Shown: positions 6,957 through 15,675 of the stretch, piece by piece
Layout of the letters: each line of letters opens with the position of its first letter
How positions within the stretch are numbered: the stretch's first letter is position 1
Assembly (NCBI GenBank): GCA_964474455.1
Contig: CAYYSU010000042.1
Span: forward strand, 1-21,868
Reading direction: 5' to 3'
Source: BM520 sp964474455
Lineage (GTDB): Bacteria; Bacteroidota; Bacteroidia; Bacteroidales; BM520
Length of the DNA: 21,868 nt
Made by a program: the position numbers and the translations under genes
The notes under the pieces: generated by a model
The model's input: only the letters and a program-made list of their open reading frames with translations
Database searches by the model: none
Told to the model about the DNA's origin: nothing

Positions 6957-7778
6957 ATGATGAAAAAACTTACACCCGCAATCGCCATTCTTATGATGGC
7001 AATAATAATAATCTTCACATCTTGTGATGAAAACAATCCGAATCCGGAACCGACTCCTGTTCAACCTATATTAATGACCCTCGGAGCAGATTGGCAGATT
7101 GACACCATAACATCGGCCTCCCAGGAAAAATGGTATCGTGTAAACGCACCCACTTCTCAAAAACTATATGTGGAATGGGCGGAATCACAACATCAGGGCT
7201 CCGGGTACAACCATACAGCAGATATCAAAGTAACAGCTTATAAACTCAATGGCGAGGATATATATTTTGAAGATGTTGATAATGGCTATGGCGCAGAAGC
7301 ACAGGAGATAAATCTTACTGATGAATCTTCTATACTTATAAAAGTTACTGCAAATACAACCATCGGAACCTACGGCATCAAGGTTTATGAATCAGGAACA
7401 GCAAACATAACATACACAGAGATAAATGCTGCGCATCTGTGGATAACAGATTTATCCATTGAAGTTGGTGAAACAAAAGGATTCCTGGTAAATGCAACCG
7501 GAGCTGAAGCACTGCAAATAGTATGGGCGGAATACAACTCCCCGGAGTCAGGATATACAGCAGATATCAAAGGTTCGGTTTATAAAATGGATGGCGAAAC
7601 ACCTTATACACAGCGCGATAATGGTAAAATCTTCGTGGCAAAAGATAAGAGTCACTCCGACAACCCAAAATCCATCGTAGTTGACCAGACAGAAGGCAGG
7701 GTCAAAGTACATATCCAACTTAACGACGATCAAAACCCCGGAACATTTGCTCTTAATATAGCTCCTGTTACTAAATAA
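6957..7778 (+). CDS. Surface lipoprotein with two PPC-like beta domains
   Basis: The start is set at the M-M-K-K at 6957 rather than an in-frame ATG at 6921. The promoter at 6908-6915 would place the transcript start at or beyond 6921, and only the later start gives a compact signal peptide ending in lipobox F-T-S-C (Cys23). The mature protein has two similar halves of about 100 residues. Each contains K-W-Y-R-V-N-A or K-G-F-L-V-N-A, then a V-E-W-A-E or I-V-W-A-E strand, then T-A-D-I-K and a Y-K strand. The pattern resembles bacterial pre-peptidase C-terminal-like beta sandwiches and implies an internal duplication. Nine bases separate it from the TonB-dependent receptor gene, so the two are very likely co-transcribed. 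A plausible role is substrate capture at the cell surface for that receptor. The substrate is unknown. Confidence 0.8.
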   Translation: MMKKLTPAIAILMMAIIIIFTSCDENNPNPEPTPVQPILMTLGADWQIDTITSASQEKWYRVNAPTSQKLYVEWAESQHQGSGYNHTADIKVTAYKLNGEDIYFEDVDNGYGAEAQEINLTDESSILIKVTANTTIGTYGIKVYESGTANITYTEINAAHLWITDLSIEVGETKGFLVNATGAEALQIVWAEYNSPESGYTADIKGSVYKMDGETPYTQRDNGKIFVAKDKSHSDNPKSIVVDQTEGRVKVHIQLNDDQNPGTFALNIAPVTK

Positions 7779-7787
7779 AAACTTCCC

Positions 7788-9917
7788 ATGCGAAAGATAT
7801 TTCTTATTTCTCTGCTTTGGGGGATAGCACTATCACTTTTCTCACAAACGCAGGATACAACGGTATTACTCAATGAAGTGGTTATTGAAGGGGAAGCATT
7901 AAAACGTGCTCTTCAATATCAAAAAGAGTCTGCTGCCGACGCCATTATTGTAGGCAGTCGCGATATTAACAACTATGGTAATAAAAGCGCCGGAGAGGTT
8001 CTTAAACGTCTGCCCCGCATCTCCATCGATGGCAGCCCGGCACTGCGTAATGTCAAAATCTCCGGCCTTGACAAAGAGTTCCAGTGTATTCTAGTGGACG
8101 GACTGCACCCGGCAGGTGGTGAAGATCGCCGCGACTTCAAGGTGGATCGTATCCCCGTCAACCTCATCGACCGCATAGAAGTTATTTACAACCCCACCGT
8201 GGACTACGGAACAGACGCCACCACCGGAACGGTAAATATGATCCTGAAAAGTACTCCCGCAAAAAGACTTATACACGCAGACATAGCCCTGGACTATAGC
8301 TCCACAGAACCCGGAATGAAACCTGGGTTTAATGTTATGTATGGCGATAGAAAACAACGCTTTGGATACTTTGGATCGATTGGAAGATCAACATATCAAC
8401 GCGAATCCTTTAGCAAATTATACAACAGTGATACAAGCGGGGTGTCTTCTTCAGTATCTTATGTTAATATCAACTCCTTACATGCTAATGTGGAATTCTA
8501 CGCCGACTCCACCTCCACATTAAAGTGGGAAACCTGGTATTCTGGATATGAAGAGATTGAAGAGATGTACTCCACCGCAAACATCCGTTCAAAAGGCGGA
8601 CTTAATACCAGCATCGACTCCGCCAAAAGCGATATATACCGCAACATGGTGAACTCAAGGCTGGGATACGATAAGAAGATTAAAAACGGCGAAATAAACA
8701 GCGCCATACTTTTTGCATACGACAAAGAAGCGCGATATAAAGAACGGCTGCGTGACAAGGAGACATACTTCGAAGAGAGCCTCGAAGACGAAAAACAGAA
8801 TAACTACGAAGCCCTTGCAGAATCAAAAATGATACTTAATTTCAATACCGGAAACCTTAAACACACCATTAAATCCGGTATCAGGGGTATCTACCTCAAC
8901 CGTGATTACGACCGCATGGTTTATACAAAACCGAATGAATATCTGTTTTGGGAGACCATTGAAGACGGATCATACAAGATTGATGAATTACAGCTCTCTG
9001 CGTATGTAATGGATGTTGTCGCTATGGAAAACCTGCAGATAATTCCCGGATTAAGGGCAGAACAAACCCTGAACACCTACGAAACAGCCGCCGGGGAAGG
9101 CAACTCAGGTTATTTTAACATCAACCCGGCACTACATTTAAAATACAGCACACCTAAAGAGCTGATTTTCCGTGGTGCCATAACCCGCCAGATGTCCAGG
9201 CCTTCATTCCTTTACACCGTGCCTGTTGACAAAGTAAAACTCAAAAAACAGGTTATCCAACGTGGCAACCCGGATATCCTGCCGGCAAACAGCGTTAACC
9301 TTTCGGCTTCCGTGGAAAGATACTTTGGAACAGAGAGTTACATCGCTGCTCGGGGATATTATAATATGGTGAAAAATATGTTTGAGATGCAGTTTATTGG
9401 CATTGACGACTTCTATAACTTCCGTGTTTATCAGGCTGTGAACATCGATACTGCGCGGGTATATGGTGCCGAATTAGACGGAAGATTAAATCTTACCGAG
9501 ATAGGCCTCGACGGCTTTAACATCTATGCCAATTACTCCTGGAGCGGTTCTCAGGTTCGCGACCCGGGAACAGAAGAGATTCGCCGCATCAACGAGCAAC
9601 CGGTACACCTGGTCAATGTGCAGGGATCATATTTCAATCACCTATGGCGAGTTCAAATGGATCTGGGACTAAAATGGAACTCCGAGATGGTTATCGCTGC
9701 CACATACGACGAATTCAACAACGAATACCCCCAGATGACCACGGAACCCGGAATGTGGCTCGACGGACGCATTAAATGGTACTTCAACTCCTGGGGTGCG
9801 ATGTATGTAAACGCACTGAATATCCTGAATGACAAGATGGTAATACATCAGGGTGAGATCGTGGAAGAGATAGAAACAGGCGTGAATTTACGCTTTGGGA
9901 TCTCCATGAACCTCTGA
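7788..9917 (+). CDS. TonB-dependent outer-membrane receptor
   Basis: This 709-residue outer-membrane protein has a signal peptide (about residues 1-20). A short segment with L-N-E-V-V-I-E-G follows and may serve as a TonB-box-like region. The plug domain covers about residues 50-155: G-E-V-L-K-R-L-P-R-I-S-I-D-G, R-N-V-K-I-S-G-L, V-D-G and I-D-R-I-E-V-I-Y-N-P, ending in G-T-V-N-M-I-L-K. The remaining 550 residues have alternating aromatic strands typical of a 22-strand barrel, ending near F-G-I-S-M-N-L. There is no N-terminal carboxypeptidase-like domain, so it is not a classical SusC. It likely imports a bound ligand with TonB/ExbBD energy. The partner lipoprotein is 9 bp upstream. The cargo cannot be named from sequence. 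The gene ends 11 bp from the convergent MutS-family gene. Confidence 0.9.
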   Translation: MRKIFLISLLWGIALSLFSQTQDTTVLLNEVVIEGEALKRALQYQKESAADAIIVGSRDINNYGNKSAGEVLKRLPRISIDGSPALRNVKISGLDKEFQCILVDGLHPAGGEDRRDFKVDRIPVNLIDRIEVIYNPTVDYGTDATTGTVNMILKSTPAKRLIHADIALDYSSTEPGMKPGFNVMYGDRKQRFGYFGSIGRSTYQRESFSKLYNSDTSGVSSSVSYVNINSLHANVEFYADSTSTLKWETWYSGYEEIEEMYSTANIRSKGGLNTSIDSAKSDIYRNMVNSRLGYDKKIKNGEINSAILFAYDKEARYKERLRDKETYFEESLEDEKQNNYEALAESKMILNFNTGNLKHTIKSGIRGIYLNRDYDRMVYTKPNEYLFWETIEDGSYKIDELQLSAYVMDVVAMENLQIIPGLRAEQTLNTYETAAGEGNSGYFNINPALHLKYSTPKELIFRGAITRQMSRPSFLYTVPVDKVKLKKQVIQRGNPDILPANSVNLSASVERYFGTESYIAARGYYNMVKNMFEMQFIGIDDFYNFRVYQAVNIDTARVYGAELDGRLNLTEIGLDGFNIYANYSWSGSQVRDPGTEEIRRINEQPVHLVNVQGSYFNHLWRVQMDLGLKWNSEMVIAATYDEFNNEYPQMTTEPGMWLDGRIKWYFNSWGAMYVNALNILNDKMVIHQGEIVEEIETGVNLRFGISMNL

Positions 9918-9928
9918 TATTCACAAGA

Positions 9929-11731
9929 TTACAATGTTATACCCATCTTTTTCATAAGAAAAGTAGCATTCATATTCTGAGAGATGCCATCGCGAAGCTT
10001 ATAGTCGAAACCAAGGGTGTCATCTTTTAACGACACCTCGAAACAACGGTTTACCACATTCTTAGGATATATCTCTGAAAGCTTTCCAAGGATAATATCA
10101 TGTGTTGCAATAATACCTGTCGCTTTAAGCCTTACAAACTGTTCAATAAGTGCCTTTGAGCCCTCCTGCTTATCTTTGGAGTTCGTTCCTTTTAGTATTT
10201 CATCAAGAATAATAAAGAGTTTCTCGCCCCTGTTTAACCTGTCGATGATCCACTTCAGACGCTTCAATTCAGCAAAGAAATACGACTCATTTCGTACCAG
10301 GTTATCGGTAGTTCTCAGGCTGGTGATAAGCTGTAACGGCGTCATTATCATTCTATCGGCGCACACAACAGTACCCGCCATGGCAAGCACCATATTCACC
10401 CCAACGGTACGCAAAAAGGTACTCTTGCCGGCCATATTGGCCCCCGTCACGATAACAAACTGACCGCGGCTGTTAAGCTCAAAGTCGTTACCTACTCTGT
10501 CGGAATGGGGAATAAGAGGGTGACCTCCATTCTCAATTTTTATCACCGGGGAGTGCGTATCAGAAAACTCCGGTATCACAAAATGAGGCATATTATACGC
10601 AAAAGTGGAAAGGCTGCACAGCGCATCAAATGAAGCTACTGCATCAAACCATTCGGTGATATCATCACCATATCTCTTCTGCCATCGCTCCAAACGTGCC
10701 ATCTGAATAATATCCCAAAGAAAAAGAGCATTGAGAATAATACCCATAAGCATATTCAGCCGGGAATCCGTTGAAGCGACAATACGTCCAAGCTTTTTCA
10801 ATGCTTCGGGTGCGCCATCTTCATTTCCTACTCTCTCCTTTAGCCTTCGCAGATGCTCGTTTTCAAATTCCGTCGCTGATACCAGATGAAAAAGCTCTGA
10901 ATATCGTCCAAACAGCTCTGCCGAGCGACTGAGATAATTATGCCGCACATTTATCTGCTTCAGGAATATGCCTGTGACAAAGAGAGGCCCCACTATCACG
11001 TAAAGTAAAAACAGAGAAAAAGGAATAACATCAGTGATAACCAATACTATCCCTGACAGCGATAATGATATAAATATCACCGTCAGCACTGAAAATACTT
11101 TTTTACTGAAAATGTGTGGCAGGTTATTCCACATCTGCAATTTTTTTAGATCACTCTTCTCCATTCCTGCCAGTCTTCCCAGTGTCTCCAGAAGCACTCT
11201 GAACTCCGGTTTTCCCAACAACTCCTTCACTGCATTTTGCCGTTCCTTAAGTTTTTGAATATCTGTTTTTGGATGCATACACCACCCCGAGAGCTTGTCA
11301 AGACCTCCAACTGTACTGGTACGATTCAGAAGCTGAAACACGGATTCATCACCAAAAAGATCAATATCTTCTGAGTATTCATGCTCTGTATCCTGAAACT
11401 CCTTTGCACCATCAAAGCCTGAATAATCACCATTAACAGCTGCTAACTCCCTCTCAAGAATACCTACCCTTTCAATGTAAAAATTGCTTCTTCGGCGAAG
11501 CACGGAAAACCATTTTAATAAAAATAAAAATAGTGTAACGGTAGCCACAACAGATATCACCACGAAGGTGGAATTTCCTGCTGCGACGAAAAAATACAAC
11601 GCCACCACTCCTGCCATGAAGGTCGTAAGCCTTATCCAGGAGACAATTTTTCGCTGTTTTATGGTTTTTGATTTAAGCGCCTGAGCCTTTTTTAGCTCCG
11701 AATTATACCACTCTTTATGATTTATCATCAT
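9929..11731 (-). CDS. Membrane-embedded MutS-family ATPase
   Basis: This is a 600-residue protein whose C-terminal third is a MutS domain V ATPase. Walker A is G-A-N-M-A-G-K-S-T at residues 430-438. The segment L-R-T-T-D-N-L follows near 472. Walker B is L-F-I-I-L-D-E at 505-511, followed by K-G-T-N-S-x-D, and a later A-T-H-D. A lever/clamp-like helical region precedes it. The mismatch-binding domain I of MutS1 is absent. Unlike repair MutS, there are two hydrophobic pairs, at about 34-52/55-74 and 212-233/237-257, so it is probably an inner-membrane protein. Such MutS paralogues are common in Bacteroidota, often labelled DNA mismatch repair protein; I know of no demonstrated role. The start is 2 nt after the stop of the LutB-like gene, the end of an operon with rpiB. 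Confidence 0.88.
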   Translation of the reverse strand: MMINHKEWYNSELKKAQALKSKTIKQRKIVSWIRLTTFMAGVVALYFFVAAGNSTFVVISVVATVTLFLFLLKWFSVLRRRSNFYIERVGILERELAAVNGDYSGFDGAKEFQDTEHEYSEDIDLFGDESVFQLLNRTSTVGGLDKLSGWCMHPKTDIQKLKERQNAVKELLGKPEFRVLLETLGRLAGMEKSDLKKLQMWNNLPHIFSKKVFSVLTVIFISLSLSGIVLVITDVIPFSLFLLYVIVGPLFVTGIFLKQINVRHNYLSRSAELFGRYSELFHLVSATEFENEHLRRLKERVGNEDGAPEALKKLGRIVASTDSRLNMLMGIILNALFLWDIIQMARLERWQKRYGDDITEWFDAVASFDALCSLSTFAYNMPHFVIPEFSDTHSPVIKIENGGHPLIPHSDRVGNDFELNSRGQFVIVTGANMAGKSTFLRTVGVNMVLAMAGTVVCADRMIMTPLQLITSLRTTDNLVRNESYFFAELKRLKWIIDRLNRGEKLFIILDEILKGTNSKDKQEGSKALIEQFVRLKATGIIATHDIILGKLSEIYPKNVVNRCFEVSLKDDTLGFDYKLRDGISQNMNATFLMKKMGITL

Positions 11732-11733
11732 TA

Positions 11734-13113
11734 CTATTTATCAGAATATAGCTGGCTAAAATTTTTCGATGCCACCTTTGGCACTGCTCGTCCTGCTCCC
11801 CAATGACCAATAATATAGTTACGCAGTACCATATTCTTTATTCCTGTAGGTCCCATATTCATCCTTCTGCGGGAAGCAGTTATAAATTTATAACCACGGA
11901 TAAAGCGCTTCATCTCCGGCGTAATTTCATCTCTTTTTATCGCTTCACGGCGGTTAAAAATTATCATCTCATGCAGGTTAATATCCACAGGGCAGGCTTC
12001 ACTGCACTTCCCGCATAAGGTTGATGCATAATTGAGGTGATTTAATGAACTATCACCATTAAGGTTGTGCGCTGTTACCACGCCATAAGGTCCGGTATAT
12101 GTAATCTGATAAGGCGCCGTTCCGGCGATGTTATATACCGGACAATTATTCTGACATGCTCCGCAGTGAATACATGTTAATACTTTACGTATCATCTTAT
12201 TATTCAAAATATCAGTGCGACCATTATTAACTAAAATAACCACCAACTCATCAGGACCGTCAATTTCATCCTTTTTTCGCGGAGAAGTAATAATATTTGC
12301 CACAGGATAGGTACATCCCACTCCTGCTGCGGAGGCTTTTAATGGCAGAAGTGACTCCAGGTCATCAAGCGAGGGAATAAGTCTGTCAATTCCCACAACT
12401 ACGATATGTTTTTTCACTCTCGCCGAAGCAAGAATAAGATCAAAACCATCATTAAAAAAACACAATGCCCCGGAATCGGTAGCAACAAAATCAGCTTCAC
12501 TTATAAGAATAGTATTCGTTGCTGATGTTCCAACAAGCTCTTTCTTTAATGCTCTGGACAAAGCCTTTGCACTGATAACTTCCTCTTCAGGATAGTATTT
12601 CTCCCGGAGTTTTTCATGTATATCTTCAGGAGAATTATCCATCGCAACCCACATATTATGCGAGAATTTCTCTCCCGTAAGTTTATCGATATATCCTGCT
12701 GTATCCGCTGAAACAGGTATTTTATCCTTCTTCTTATTAAATGAGGAGAAAAAATCTATCTCATGAAGGATTTTTCCCTGAGAACACATAACATCTCTCT
12801 CTTCACTCTCCGCCATAAGGAGCTTAATTCTACCCACTGCTTCTTTGCTGCTATCAGCCCAAAATATTCTGCCACCGTTAGATTTAAATTGTTTTTCAAA
12901 CTGCATAAGATATCTGTCAAGCTCTTCAAGAACTTTCAGACGAGCATTGGAGACCTTATCTTTTACCAATTGAACATCATAAAATTGTTCTAAAGATTGC
13001 CGTGCGGTATCCTTTAGATGAGTTAAATTTGCAGACCTCAAGATTTGTGTATGCTCCTTTTCAACTGCACTTTTTACAGTGTCATAATATTTTTTTGAGG
13101 TAAATACCTTCAT
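11734..13113 (-). CDS. LutB-like LUD-domain ferredoxin-type iron-sulfur protein
   Basis: This 459-residue cytoplasmic protein belongs to the LutB/YkgF group. An N-terminal LUD domain contains E-A-D-F-V-A-T-D-S-G-A-L and V-V-V-G-I-D-R-L-I-P, ending near D-E-L-V-V-I-L-V-N-N-G-R. A two-cluster ferredoxin segment follows. The first cluster motif C-x2-C-x2-C-x3-C-P starts at Cys314 (314, 317, 320, 324). The second has Cys367, Cys370 and Cys374. In lactate-utilising bacteria LutA, LutB and LutC act together to oxidise L-lactate. Neither lutA nor lutC is adjacent here, and the gene lies 2 nt after rpiB and 2 nt before a MutS-family gene. The redox role is well supported by the Cys motifs. A lactate role is only an analogy. 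The length is typical of LutB. Confidence 0.88.
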   Translation of the reverse strand: MKVFTSKKYYDTVKSAVEKEHTQILRSANLTHLKDTARQSLEQFYDVQLVKDKVSNARLKVLEELDRYLMQFEKQFKSNGGRIFWADSSKEAVGRIKLLMAESEERDVMCSQGKILHEIDFFSSFNKKKDKIPVSADTAGYIDKLTGEKFSHNMWVAMDNSPEDIHEKLREKYYPEEEVISAKALSRALKKELVGTSATNTILISEADFVATDSGALCFFNDGFDLILASARVKKHIVVVGIDRLIPSLDDLESLLPLKASAAGVGCTYPVANIITSPRKKDEIDGPDELVVILVNNGRTDILNNKMIRKVLTCIHCGACQNNCPVYNIAGTAPYQITYTGPYGVVTAHNLNGDSSLNHLNYASTLCGKCSEACPVDINLHEMIIFNRREAIKRDEITPEMKRFIRGYKFITASRRRMNMGPTGIKNMVLRNYIIGHWGAGRAVPKVASKNFSQLYSDK

Positions 13114-13115
13114 TT

Positions 13116-13565
13116 CTATTTCAATATTTTACCGATTTTATTTACCCTTTTTTCATGCCTTCCGCCTTCAAAATCTGTAGAGATAAATATCTTTACCATT
13201 TCCCAGGCTTTCTCAAATTCTATAAAGCGCCCCGGAAGTGAAAGAATATTAGCATTGTTATGCATCCGCGAAAGAGAAGTTTGCGTCTCATCCCAACAAA
13301 GGGCAGCGCGCACATTCTCATACTTATTGGCAACCATGGCAACACCATTTCCGCTACCACACATTATTAAGCCTATTTCAGATTTTCCATTATTTATATC
13401 CCTGGCCAGAGGATGAATAATATCCGGATAATCAACACTATTTTCATTATAGCAACCATAATCCTCATATTCGTATCCCGCCTCTTTCAAATGCCTGATT
13501 ATGTATTCTTTTAACAAAAAGCCTCCGTGGTCACTACCAATAAGAATTTTTCCTGACATATACAA
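13116..13565 (-). CDS. rpiB: Ribose-5-phosphate isomerase B
   Basis: This enzyme interconverts ribose 5-phosphate and ribulose 5-phosphate in the pentose phosphate pathway. The protein is 149 residues, the normal RpiB size. It has S-D-H-G-G at 11-15, Y-P-D at 46-48, and the active-site Cys69 in I-M-C-G-S-G-N-G, followed by A-N-K. The phosphate-binding R-M-H-N-N-A-N segment is at 100-106, then G-R at 112-113. Two starts are possible, Met1 at 13565 or Met3 at 13559; both lie downstream of the promoter at 13591-13598. It is the first gene of a three-gene minus-strand operon with 2-nt gaps. LacAB proteins share the fold, but nothing nearby suggests galactose use. Identification is strong. Confidence 0.93.
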   Translation of the reverse strand: MYMSGKILIGSDHGGFLLKEYIIRHLKEAGYEYEDYGCYNENSVDYPDIIHPLARDINNGKSEIGLIMCGSGNGVAMVANKYENVRAALCWDETQTSLSRMHNNANILSLPGRFIEFEKAWEMVKIFISTDFEGGRHEKRVNKIGKILK

Positions 13566-13590
13566 TAGATGTTAATTTCTTTTTAAAATA

Positions 13591-13598
13591 CAAAAATA
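13591..13598 (-). promoter_or_regulatory. Bacteroidota -7 promoter element for the rpiB operon
   Basis: On the minus strand this reads TATTTTTG, a full TAnnTTTG match, about 25 bp upstream of the rpiB ATG. It would drive rpiB, the LutB-like gene and the MutS-family gene together. No good -33 element was seen. Confidence 0.45.
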
Positions 13599-14120
13599 CA
13601 ATGAAAAAATCGTTTTCTATCCAGTTGCTTTCATTTTAAGACTTTACATTCACTATATGATTTAAAAATAAAAACTAAAAGCCTATAAATCAATATTTTA
13701 AAATTACTAACATAGTAACTGTTAATAGTAAATAAAGTTGTTACTAATTTCTGATAACAATCATATAAATCCTTGAAACTGCTCATAACTCCTAAAATTG
13801 TTAATAACTGCCATTCTTGTCACTACTTAGTAAGATGTTATTCACAATAAATAGCTCCATCAGCAAAATACAAATTATGAACAATATCACTATTAACAAC
13901 TGTTAATAACCATATCATAATTCTGGTTATCAGTAACTACAAATTAACACACTGCAAAATTAATGTTCATAACCTAAATATTCACAGGTTCATATTTTAT
14001 TTATCAACCATATTAACATGACTATTAATAATACCTTTATCTATTTCAAAAATTTTATTATTATTATTAGAGTATTAGAAATTGATGATTTTTTATTGCT
14101 GCTATAATTTTTCATTGGAA

Positions 14121-14128
14121 TACATTTG
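14121..14128 (+). promoter_or_regulatory. Bacteroidota -7 promoter element for the MORN operon
   Basis: TACATTTG matches TAnnTTTG 32 bp before the ATG at 14160. A TTG at 14096-14098 lies 22 bp upstream and may serve as -33. Confidence 0.5.
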
Positions 14129-14159
14129 TATCTTTATACGTCTGATTTAATGGAGTCGC

Positions 14160-15671
14160 ATGAAAATAGGTTTATATATTTTTGGAATTTTGTTCGCTTT
14201 ATTGCCATTAAGTGGTCTTTGTCAGAATGATGAAGTTAGTGCAAATGGTTACAATATCTTCTATTACGATAATGGTAATATATCCAGTGAAGGAACGCTT
14301 CGTGAAGGGCAACCGGATGGATACTGGAAAACTTATTATGAGTCAGGTGTTTTAAAATCAGAAGGTAACAGGATTGATTATCTGCTTGATTCATTATGGA
14401 GTTTTTATAATGAAAATGGTGATATTATTTTGAAAATCAATTATAAAAAGGGTAAAAAGAATGGATTACGTATTACTTATCGTGATAAGGAGTACGTGGA
14501 AGAGAATTTTGTTAATGATGTAAGAGAAGGCTATTCATCAGTTTATTATTCCAATGGTAATTTAAAAACAAAGACATTTTTTAAATCAGGGTTGGAGAAT
14601 GGTATTAGTAAAACCTTCGATAGTGATGGATTGGTTATCAGAATAATAGAGTATAAAAGTGGTTTTGTTGTGAGCCGCGAAGATATTAATCGTACCGACA
14701 TGAAGGGAGATCGCCAGGGTCGTTGGGTGCTTTTTTGGGATAATGGAATGATTCATATTGATGGTGTTTATCGTGATGGTAGAAAACATGGATATTTTAA
14801 GAGTTACGACAAAAAAGGTAATCTTCAAAGTGTCGAGAAATATGATAATGGAGAGTTGCAGGTTGATGCCAGAGAAGTGGCGGAAGTAAATGTTAAGACT
14901 GATTATTATTCTGATGGTAAGGTGAAGGTTGTGGCAGGTTTTAGAAACGGTAAGCCTGAAGGGATACGAAGAGAATATGACAGATCAGGAAATGTTGTTG
15001 CGGGTGCAATATATAGAGGTGGAGTCCTTATGGGGGAAGGTATCATTGATGATACGATGCAGAAAGATGGACCATGGAAGGAGTATTATGGTGATGGCTC
15101 ATTAAAAGCTGAGGGAACATATACCAAAGGTAATAGAACCGGGAAATGGACATTTTTTTACCCCAGTGGTGATTTGCAGCAGGAGGGTTATTACAATAAA
15201 CTTGGAAATTATGATGGTGAATGGAGATGGTATTTTCGATCCGGTGAGTTGAGAAGAACAGAGACGTTCCTAAATGGTCGCGAGGATGGTATTATGAAGG
15301 AGTTTGATGAAATGGGAAATGTTGTCGTTTCAGGTGAGTATATGGACGGATTGGAGGAAGGTGAATGGGTGTATAATGTGGGCGATGTGATACAAAAAGG
15401 TGAATATCGTAGCGGAATGCGATATGGAACATGGAGAATATCAAGCAAAGAGGGAAATATAATTTTTAAAGGTGATTTTATCGATGATAACCCCAATGGA
15501 CGTCATTTGCACTACTGGGATAACGGAAATTTGAAAGATGACGCAACCTGGCTCATGGGACAACGTCATGGTGAATGGACAAAATATAACTATTTAGGTG
15601 AACCTATTATCTCCATATCATATCGTAATGGTGTGGAATTGAAATATGACGGTATTCAGATTGAAGATTAA
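14160..15671 (+). CDS. Secreted MORN-repeat (YwqK-type) protein
   Basis: This 503-residue protein has a signal peptide (cleavage near residue 21, G-L-C-Q). Almost all the rest is about 16 MORN_2-type repeats of 22-25 residues. The repeat pattern is Y-Y-x-x-G-x-L-K-x-E-G-x-Y-x-x-G-x-x-x-G-x-W. Clear units include G-Y-W-K-T-Y-Y-E-S-G, G-R-W-V-L-F-W-D-N-G and G-E-W-T-K-Y-N. Databases often name such proteins 'YwqK family antitoxin', but no toxin gene is adjacent and a secreted long repeat protein is unlikely to be an antitoxin. It is more likely a periplasmic or surface scaffold. The gene is followed after 4 bp by a lipoprotein gene, so the two form an operon. The plus strand here is strongly G over C, partly from Gly/Asp/Glu codons. 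Confidence 0.85.
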   Translation: MKIGLYIFGILFALLPLSGLCQNDEVSANGYNIFYYDNGNISSEGTLREGQPDGYWKTYYESGVLKSEGNRIDYLLDSLWSFYNENGDIILKINYKKGKKNGLRITYRDKEYVEENFVNDVREGYSSVYYSNGNLKTKTFFKSGLENGISKTFDSDGLVIRIIEYKSGFVVSREDINRTDMKGDRQGRWVLFWDNGMIHIDGVYRDGRKHGYFKSYDKKGNLQSVEKYDNGELQVDAREVAEVNVKTDYYSDGKVKVVAGFRNGKPEGIRREYDRSGNVVAGAIYRGGVLMGEGIIDDTMQKDGPWKEYYGDGSLKAEGTYTKGNRTGKWTFFYPSGDLQQEGYYNKLGNYDGEWRWYFRSGELRRTETFLNGREDGIMKEFDEMGNVVVSGEYMDGLEEGEWVYNVGDVIQKGEYRSGMRYGTWRISSKEGNIIFKGDFIDDNPNGRHLHYWDNGNLKDDATWLMGQRHGEWTKYNYLGEPIISISYRNGVELKYDGIQIED

Positions 15672-15675
15672 TATT

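Larger units (their letters stand above)
13566..14159. other. AT-rich, dyad-rich intergenic region; candidate oriC
   Basis: There is no credible gene in these 594 bp between divergent rpiB and the MORN gene. TGTTAATA recurs at 13720-13727, 13799-13806 and 13901-13908. The last forms a perfect dyad with TATTAACA at 13891-13898. Further TTAACA, TTATCA and GTTAT pieces are scattered through it. One 9-mer matches the DnaA-box consensus TTATNCACA (TTATTCACA at 13838-13846) and another differs in one base (ATATTCACA at 13978-13986). An extreme AT stretch lies at 14020-14110. Hand counts show C>G on the plus strand to the left even in plus-coded genes, and mostly G>C to the right even in the minus-coded dipeptidase. 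This pattern fits a replication origin. dnaA is not in the window. The region also holds the two divergent promoters. Confidence 0.45.

Noticed and set aside
10017..10463. 148-codon plus-strand frame inside the MutS-family gene
   Set aside because: It is antisense to the Walker A and B coding region and Ser/Ile-rich, as expected for a shadow frame.
14160..15671. Toxin-antitoxin system based on the YwqK-type name
   Set aside because: The protein is exported and no toxin-like gene is adjacent; the database label reflects the repeat type only.
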